This document shows, in pieces, positions 57,466 through 64,000 of a stretch of DNA of 64,000 nucleotides (positions are counted from its first letter, which is position 1; each line of letters opens with the position of its first letter). The notes under the pieces were generated by a model. It was not told the origin of the DNA, searched no databases, and worked only from the letters and a program-made list of their open reading frames with translations. The position numbers and the translations under genes are program-made. Source of the stretch: Kitagawia praeruptora (taxonomy: Eukaryota > Streptophyta > Magnoliopsida > Apiales > Apiaceae); assembly GCA_037693485.1 (NCBI GenBank), contig CM075351.1, forward strand, positions 65,870,001-65,934,000. The letters run 5' to 3'.

Positions 57466-57902
57466 TGACGCAGAACGGAAGACTAGGATCAACAAACGTT
57501 AATCCTTAAAAATAAAATCGAACCCGCAAACGCGAATTCAATTGATAAACTCTGGAATCCACCAGAAAAGATGAGAAAACTCTCAAGGGTTTTTTTTAAT
57601 TCAATCAAAGATCTATTATTTGTTTCATCGTAATATTGTTTATATTGGGATATAAAACCCTAAAACAAAATAAAACTTATATAATTAAAGTAAAATATTA
57701 AATAAAGTAGCGTGATCATGCAGATTGGCGGCATGAGCATGCATCACAATTCCAAACCCCACGCTAGCTGCTGTTTAATTTCCATGTTTTGGCATGATCA
57801 GGGTAGTCCTTGGCATGATCATGCCAACTTGTGAATGCTCTTTCGTGCAATTCCTTTATGTCAAGTCTTTCTTCAAAATCACGGGTCTCTTGTCCTACAT
57901 CA
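57466..57902 (-). repeat. 5' LTR (right copy) of the outer gypsy element
   Basis: On the plus strand it reads TGACGCAGAACGG to CCTACATCA. It contains GCATGATCA and GCATGAGCATGC phrases. It is followed outward by the ATTTT duplication. Confidence 0.85.
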
Positions 57903-58387
57903 ATTTTCACCCGAATAAACTAATACAGGCCATTGACATCCATTTTATTACGATAACCTATATCATTAATCATTACCTCAAGTTCGTTATGTTCCTTTAA
58001 ATTGCTTGAAAATTGTTTGTTAACGAAAATTCTTCATAAATTAATAATTATTAATTTATCGATTAATTAATACCTCTATAAATTAACAGAATTCTCCGAT
58101 CCTAATTATATTAATTTATAGAGGTTTTAATGTATATTACAATTGGTATTTTTAGGTGTTTGTAAATGCAATATCTTTTAATTAACAAGTAGTGTATTTT
58201 AATTAGAAAAGATAATCGATTAATTATTATTAATAATATTATTTTATTATTTATTAATTAGAGTAAAGGATCGAAAACCGAAAACCAAAATTTTCAATAT
58301 TTCTGTTTTAATAGTATAGATATATTTTATTATTTATTAATTAGAGTAAATAATCAAAAATTTAATGTTTCAACTTTTAATATAGTA

Positions 58388-59799
58388 CTAGCTTATAACC
58401 CGTGCAATGCACGACTCTTTTTTTAATATCTTTAATTATGTTAATTTTTTAAGAATAAAATGTATCTACAGTAAAGTTTATAAAATATTTCCATTTATGG
58501 TATTAGAAATAAAGGTTACTAAATTTGTGAATGAACAAATGTATTTGCGTTATCAATTAGTCATCCAATCATTGGGATATAATTTTGGAAATTAAATATT
58601 GAAAAATGCATAATAATTATTTTTTTAATAAAATAATCTTGTAACCATTAAACTACTAGATTTTAATAGTTGACTTTAAGAGATTAATTTACGTAGATAC
58701 ATTTTAATATTTTTTAAATTTTATTTGTTATTAATTTACATATCAAATTTTTGTTAAAATATTGATATATATATATATATATATAAAAGATTTTTCACAT
58801 TCGATTTAATATTTTACTGTATTGAATTCTTAAAATTTGATTTGCACGATTACAACCCACGTGAAATTAACAAAATAATCTTTAATTTAGTGATGGTTTA
58901 ATAATTTTTTTTTCTAATTAAATCTGCGCAAAAACAAAAAAGAGAAGAAATTGACGATTTTTTATGTTGAAAATTCTATTTGATTTATGAATTTTAATAA
59001 TCATTCGTTTTGATTATCAAAATACCCTTATAATTATTTGAAGATAGTTCTACTAACAAAGATTCAATTTTAATAATAAGTGTAAGAGGAATTTTGTCCA
59101 AACTTTGATAATCGTTGAATCTAGTATAAAAATATATTTTATATTTAATATGTTATAAACTAAAAAGTATATTTATATTGAAATATGAAAATGTATATGT
59201 CAATGATTTAAATCATATTCAATTAGGTTTTTTTAATATTGAATTAGGTTTTTAAAAATTGAATAGCATTATCAATGTAGGACTTCTACATTGAAGATGA
59301 TAAATGTAAAAATTCGTAATTATATATTCTCTTGAGATTCTGAGTGTTTCCATTTGAATAATAATTACTAAATCATCACTAAATTAAAGATAATTTTATG
59401 AGGTTCGCGTGGATTGAAAAATCATCCAAACCTGATTTCTAGATCTAAAGATAGAGTCCAAATAGTAAATATGAATTTCTTTAATACTAATAAATAAATA
59501 AATAAAATTCAATTCTAATAAAACCTTTTTTTAATTATATCATTTTTAGATTATAATTTTCTTCTTTTCAATTATAATAGAATCTTTTTTAATTATATCC
59601 TTTTTTTAATTATAATTTTATTTTTAAAATTCACTTATAATGCAACCTTTTATAATTATATCCTTTTTAGATTATAATTCTATTTTTTAATTTGATCTAT
59701 TTTTTATGGTCTATTTTTAATCCAACGGATCATATGATTTTGGTAGTACAGTCACCAGACCAAAAATTTGGATAAGATCCCTCTCATGCTTATTATATA
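58388..59799 (-). mobile_element. Minus-strand Helitron, relative of the element at 35248
   Basis: On the minus strand the 3' end is CGTGCATTGCACGGG then TTATAAGCTAG followed by T. The other end reads TATATAATAAGCATGAGAGG, matching the inside of the 5' end of the 35248 element, but its TC start is missing because another terminus abuts it. Middle sequence (AATAATAAGTGTAAGAGG) is shared with that element. It is non-coding. Confidence 0.7.
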
Positions 59800-60389
59800 C
59801 TAGTTATAACCCGTGCGATGCAAGGGTTTCTTTTGATATGTTATAAATTTTATAATATTCTATAATTATGTTTTTATATAATTATTAATTTTAAAAATTA
59901 TTTTCATATTAATTTAATAAAATTTGAAGGAAATTTAATAAATGATTTGCATGATTTAAAATTTATAAAATAAAATTTTAAGTTAAATATGTCGTTAACA
60001 GAATTCGAACCTTGAATATTTAGTAAATTAATTTAATCATTAAATATACCTTATAATTACATCTAACGGTTCTTATTAATTACTAAAAATCTAATAGTAA
60101 TATGGTATCATATTTTTGGGTATACATTAATGATTGTAAATTTATGTTTTAAATTAAATGGTAGTGTATTTAATTAGAAAATAAATATTAATGAATGGAA
60201 GATTATGATTGCAAAATTATGTTTTAAATTCAAAGGTAACGTGTTTTAATTAGAAAATAAATATTAAGGATTAGAAGTTACGATATTTTAGGTACACATA
60301 AAGGGTAATATGTTCAATTAAAAGTAAACGTATTTTAAATTGATTAAAAGATAAGATAAGTATTATATATATATATATATATATATATA
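59800..60389 (-). mobile_element. Adjacent Helitron-like fragment
   Basis: On the minus strand the 3' end CCCTTGCATCGCACGGGTTA, then TAACTAG, abuts the 5' side of the previous Helitron. The outer 5' limit is unclear and may lie in the AT microsatellite at 60361-60389. The interior is AT-rich with AATTAGAAAATAAATATTAA repeated. Confidence 0.45.
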
Positions 60390-60771
60390 GGCTAGCGTTC
60401 AAATAGAAACCAACTTTAGAATAGAAACTAGAAACCTACACTAAATAAATTATATTTCATTTATTTTAATGGCCCCGCTAGGGGCACCTTCACAAAAAAA
60501 GTTGTAAAATTCTGGGCTCTATTCAACAAAAAAATAAAAAAATAAAAAAATAAAAAGTTAATGTTCACGTGCTGACGTCACTGCCACGTCATCACGTGAA
60601 CAGTAGTTTTTTTTATATTTATTTTTTATTTTTTTGTTGAATAGAGCCAATAATTTTATACGTTTTTTGTATTGGAGTACCCCTAGTTTGGTCATTAGAT
60701 TAGCTTGAAATATTTAATTTAGGTTTAGTTTCTAGTTTCTATTCTAAGTTAGTTTCTATTAGAATAAGACC
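60390..60771. mobile_element. MITE with GAATAGAAACTAGAAAC inverted ends
   Basis: The left end GGCTAGCGTTCAAATAGAAA and the right end (inverted) GGTCTTATTCTAATAGAAAC are followed by the same GAATAGAAACTAGAAAC block. ATATATATA flanks both sides as a 9-bp duplication, though in AT microsatellite surroundings. It is probably Mutator-like and non-coding. Confidence 0.65.
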
Positions 60772-60783
60772 ATATATATATGT

Positions 60784-61302
60784 AGGCCATTGTTCTATGG
60801 AGAATCATCTTACGTGGAGAACCGTGGAAAACCGATAATTTTTTATTCTATAATAGAATCAAAGTTCTAATTTTTTGGTTCTGTACAAAAAAATACCAAT
60901 TTTTTTTGGTTCTATAACAAAAAAAAGACCAATTTGCTGATTTTGTGATAGAATCAAACGTTTTTTTTAAAATTTATTTTTTAAAATCATTTTTTCAAAA
61001 AAAACTGTCTGCTAACGTGACAGTGACACGTCAGCAGTGCTGATGTGGCACTACCACATGTCACTGCCACGTCAGCAGTGACGATGTGGCACTGCCACGT
61101 CAGCAATGGTGACGTCACTGCTGACATGGCAGTGCCACGTCAACAGTGCTGACGTGGCAGCAGGTCAGATTTTTTTCCCTTTTTACAAATTTAAAAATAA
61201 ATTTTGAATTTTTTTTGGGAAAAAAAATGATTCTACTATAGAATCATATGGAGTTCTCCACGGTTCTCCACGTAAGAGAGATCTCTCTCTAGAGTGAGAC
61301 TT
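60784..61302. mobile_element. MITE with CTTACGTGGAGAACCGTGG inverted ends and ACGT-rich core
   Basis: CTTACGTGGAGAACCGTGG lies about 26 bp from the left end and appears inverted near the right end. TATATATGT flanks both sides (60775-60783 and 61303-61311). The left copy of the duplication overlaps that of the preceding MITE, so the two inserted next to each other. The interior holds a dense array of ACGTCAGC-type motifs (60990-61165). Confidence 0.65.
60990..61165. repeat. ACGT/CACGTCAGCA inverted-repeat array
   Basis: About 175 bp are built from alternating GCCACGTCAGCA, GTGGCACTGCC, GTGCTGATGTGG and TGACGTCA. Many are mutually inverted, so the whole stretch can fold on itself. The cores match plant bZIP sites (ACGT). 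Its GC content is far above the flanks. Confidence 0.75.
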
Positions 61303-62792
61303 TATATATGTATGTATATGTATATATATTTATATGGTTTCAGACGATAACTTATTTCAGTACTCGTGCCTTGTACATGATAATTCTTTAGCACATGATA
61401 ACGCTAACAACTGTTTAACTCTGTTTTTCTTTAGCACTTTGAACTTTTGATGAAGTTGTGCATTGGTTAGGGGTTAGTAGAACACACTATAAACTTAGCA
61501 ATAGTCTATTTGAGGCTAAAGTAGTCCAAATATGCTCCCTCAAAATACACTCTGGTGGCATTTGATTCCATACATCCAAGTTTCTAATGAAATGTTTTTT
61601 TGTTAGTTCACTCTCCTTCACGATCAGGATGAGTATAACCTATATGTTCTCAGTAAAAATGTAGTTAATGGTTGCATTCAACTCAAAATGATCTCGTGCC
61701 TTAACATTCTTCAACATTAGGATAACCTGTCCCTATATCCACTCTCTCAATTTTTCTAATTTTTTCCAAGTATTTAATTACTATGGAAATTCATTTTAAG
61801 CACGGTGGTCATATTTCCTTTATAAAAAAAAATTAAATATTCATTCAAAATATTTGTAGCCCACATAATATAAGTTATGTAGAAGAAACATTAACCAACA
61901 TCTTGTCACTCCATTTTTCTTGACAGGAAAAACTAAACAAATCGGGATAGTTTAGCTTTCATCTTTCTCACCACAAGTAAGAACTCTAAGGAAGTCCAAA
62001 TCATTTGTCGTCATACAACCATTCATCGTCGTAGGAGTCGTCACTTGTTCACTGACTTTTAAAACATTCTCTTATGTTATCGGCAGTTAATCCACTGAGG
62101 ACCAGAGATTCCACAAGGGTCTACATAAAATAAAAACAAGAAATCCATCAATCTTTTTGTTACAAAACACTCTCATCATAAACATTCAACACATAAGCAA
62201 AATTGAATAGATTTTGAATATGGCACAAACAACTTAAATTACATTAACAAAAGTCTTTGAATTTAACTCTATACAAGGTTGTTCGTTTATTAATTAAATT
62301 AATAAATTATATTAACAAAAGTTTTTGAATTTAGCTCCATGCAAATCCTTAAACATATCCAACTAAAATTATACAAAACACCATATTATAGAAAAGCAAA
62401 CCCTATATAAATAATTCATATCCATAAGATTGAACGAAACTCATATATGTATATCACACCCAAACAATTTTTTACATTTAAATTTTGACTAGGTTTGTAA
62501 TTGTGAAAGAAACAACCTTTTGCATTTAAATTTAGACAAAGTTTGTAATTGGGAAAAATGTATTGGTAAAACAAGTACTATTACGAAAATTAGATTGGTA
62601 AAAGTTTTGATATGGACATATTTTGGGATATAATAAAAATAATGTTTTTGATTAGTTTTGATTTTTACACCGACAATTATTTCACGAATAAAAAAACTTT
62701 TTTTTGAAAGCACGAAATACTTGCTTTTCCCAAAAGTAAATTTTAACCAAGATACATTTTTCATAAAAGTTGTATGTAGAATTTATTAGACA
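61303..62792. other. Unassigned stretch with possible degraded coding on the minus strand
   Basis: This 1.5-kb stretch has no recognisable domain. Positions 61480-62130 have mixed base composition, and a minus-strand reading near 62120-62050 gives LVESLVLSGLTADNIRECFK before a stop, but the fragment does not match a family I can name. The rest (62130-62790) is AT-rich with a short duplicated phrase CATTTAAATTTNGAC near 62475 and 62522. Confidence 0.3.
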
Positions 62793-63676
62793 CTAACTTA
62801 TAACCCGTGCAATGCACGTCTCCTTTTCTAGTATATGTAATTACATTAATTTTTTTTATTGGTTTACAAATCAACTTGTTGTTAAAAATCTTCTTATTAT
62901 TGGAAAATAGTTATACTAACAACCAAATTCGGTTTGAATAATAAGTGTAAGAGGGATTTTATCCAAAATTTTGATAGTTGTTAGTCTGGCCCTCGGTACG
63001 ATAAAGTAAATATATTGAAATATGAGAAAGTGTATGTCAATGATTTAAATCATATATAATGTAAATCTCTTTTACGTTGATTATTCTATTCAATGTAGAT
63101 AACCAAATTATATATGATTTAAATCATTGACATACACGTTTTCGTATTTCGATATAAATACACTTTTTAGTTTACATGTTAAAAAATAAAATATATTTTA
63201 TACTAGATCCATCGTTTTTCATCTATTTACTTTATGATCTAACGGTTCTTATTTATTATTAAAATTGTATTTGTTTGTTAGTAGAACTATCTTCAAATAA
63301 TAAGAAGGATATTTTGATAATGATAACGAAATGTAAGTAGATTTCATAAATTAAATAGAATTTTCAACGTAAAAAATTATCAATTTCTTCTCTCTTTTAT
63401 TTCTGTGTAGTTTTAGTTGAAAAATAATTGTTAAGCCATCATTAAATTAAAAATTATTATGTTAATTTCATGTGGACTGTAAAATTGTTCAAATCAAATT
63501 TTAAGAATTAAATATGGAGCACAAATATTAAATTAAACATGTAAAATTATATATATATATATATATATAAATTTTTTAATAACAATTTGATATATAAATT
63601 AATAATATATAAATATTAAAAAAATAAATAATATAATTGTAAATATTAAAAAAGGATTTGTGCGTTGCATTATTAG
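62793..63676. mobile_element. Head-to-head inverted pair of Helitron 3' halves
   Basis: The left edge is a minus-strand Helitron 3' end (CGTGCATTGCACGGG, then TTATAAGTTAG before T). The right edge is a plus-strand 3' end (GTGCGTTGCATTATTAG before T). Between them about 63035-63165 is a palindrome with arms TGTATGTCAATGATTTAAAT and complement. Inner sequence matches the 35248 element in both orientations. Confidence 0.6.
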
Positions 63677-64000
63677 TTTATATACAAAATTTAATTCTAT
63701 CTGATTACCGAAAAAGAATTTGATATTAGCATGTGATTTTAGCGGCCGAAACTTGGTACTACGTTTTTTTTTTTTTAAAGGCGAAACTTGGTACAAGACT
63801 ACATGTTCATTGACTTTGAGATGAAAGAATTTTTTAAGTTTTAAATAATTAAGTTTATACTTCTTACAAATGAGTATATTTGAAAATTGAAAGTGAAATG
63901 ATAAGACATAAGTTTTTTGTACTTGAATTATCTAATCGGATTATGAAAGAATTTAACTTAAAAAAAAAAGAATTTTAAATACTTATGGTCAATGTTTCCT
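63677..64000. other. AT-rich right edge
   Basis: I see no gene. A T run near 63765-63776 separates two copies of GCGAAACTTGGTAC/GCCGAAACTTGGTAC, a short duplication. Confidence 0.4.

Larger units (their letters stand above)
47575..57902 (-). mobile_element. Deleted Ty3-gypsy element, minus strand, split by an inner element
   Basis: The target duplication is ATTTT (47570-47574 and 57903-57907). The right LTR, which is 5' for the element, is 57466-57902 (437 bp). The left LTR is 47575-47960 plus 56200-56250 (386 + 51 = 437 bp), split by the inner element. On the minus strand the 5' LTR is followed by the primer-binding site TGGTATCAAAGC (57463-57452). A purine-rich GGTGGGAGGGAC precedes the 3' LTR. 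The internal part is only about 1.2 kb with a gag-like frame. The LTRs differ at about a dozen positions by eye. Confidence 0.88.
47070..58132. mobile_element. Emigrant/pogo-type (Tc1/mariner) element split by nested retrotransposons
   Basis: The left end is CAGTAAAACCTCGGTAAATT after TA (47068-47069). The right end reads inward CATTAAAACCTCTATAAATT, with TA at 58133-58134. TTAATTTAT-rich subterminal repeats follow at both ends. CAGTAAAACCTCTATAAATT is the terminal repeat of Emigrant MITEs, which derive from pogo-like transposons. Removing the retrotransposon at 47575-57902 and one copy of its 5-bp target duplication leaves an element of about 0.73 kb. Confidence 0.75.

Noticed and set aside
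60361..60389. AT microsatellites here and near 31117, 58768 and 63548 as functional sites
   Set aside because: Simple AT repeats are frequent in such sequence and several sit at insertion boundaries; nothing supports a function.

Overview
This is nuclear DNA of a flowering plant, most likely a eudicot. It is AT-rich, has genes with many GT-AG introns, and is dominated by transposons. Family calls come from reading translated exons, element ends, primer-binding sites and target duplications by eye; no database was searched. Three host genes are clear. The 3' end of a FAR-17a/AIG1-like membrane hydrolase gene runs off the left edge (exons at 1-48, 156-203 and 726-819). A complete 12-exon ATP-citrate lyase subunit A gene (ACLA, 4967-8925, 423 aa) makes cytosolic acetyl-CoA. 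A complete 11-exon NIK-type leucine-rich-repeat receptor kinase gene lies at 40441-45020 (623 aa). All three are on the + strand.

From 9468 to about 30350 the minus strand carries what looks like one very large Helitron-type rolling-circle transposon. It has a spliced Rep/helicase gene (23191-29667) with HUH nuclease, tyrosine and PIF1-type helicase motifs, broken by two in-frame stops. Two tandem RPA1-like single-strand-binding genes (11239-13336 and 13850-16392) follow, and the 3' terminus has a hairpin and CTAG (9468). A LINE-like RNase H fragment (17084-17707) and a roughly 5 kb tandem array of a Ty1-copia derivative (17.9-22.9 kb) sit between the helicase and RPA genes.

Region 30.9-39.9 kb is a patchwork of non-autonomous elements: a decayed hAT-like element, two short Helitrons with exact A/T insertion boundaries, a Tourist-like MITE nested in one of them, Stowaway-like MITEs, and a Mutator-like element with a perfect 9-bp target duplication. 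A related Mutator-like element lies just beyond the NIK gene at 45.3-46.2 kb. Another Mutator-like element (2655-3999, perfect 10-bp duplication) lies upstream of ACLA.

Region 47070-58132 is a three-level nest. An Emigrant/pogo-type DNA element (TA duplication) was entered by a small deleted Ty3-gypsy element on the minus strand (5-bp duplication ATTTT). One LTR of that element was then entered by an Athila-like gypsy element that keeps gag and protease but has no polymerase. The right edge (58.4-63.7 kb) holds more Helitron ends, including a head-to-head inverted dimer, and two adjacent MITEs, one with an ACGT-rich inverted-repeat core. No tRNA, rRNA or CRISPR feature was recognised.
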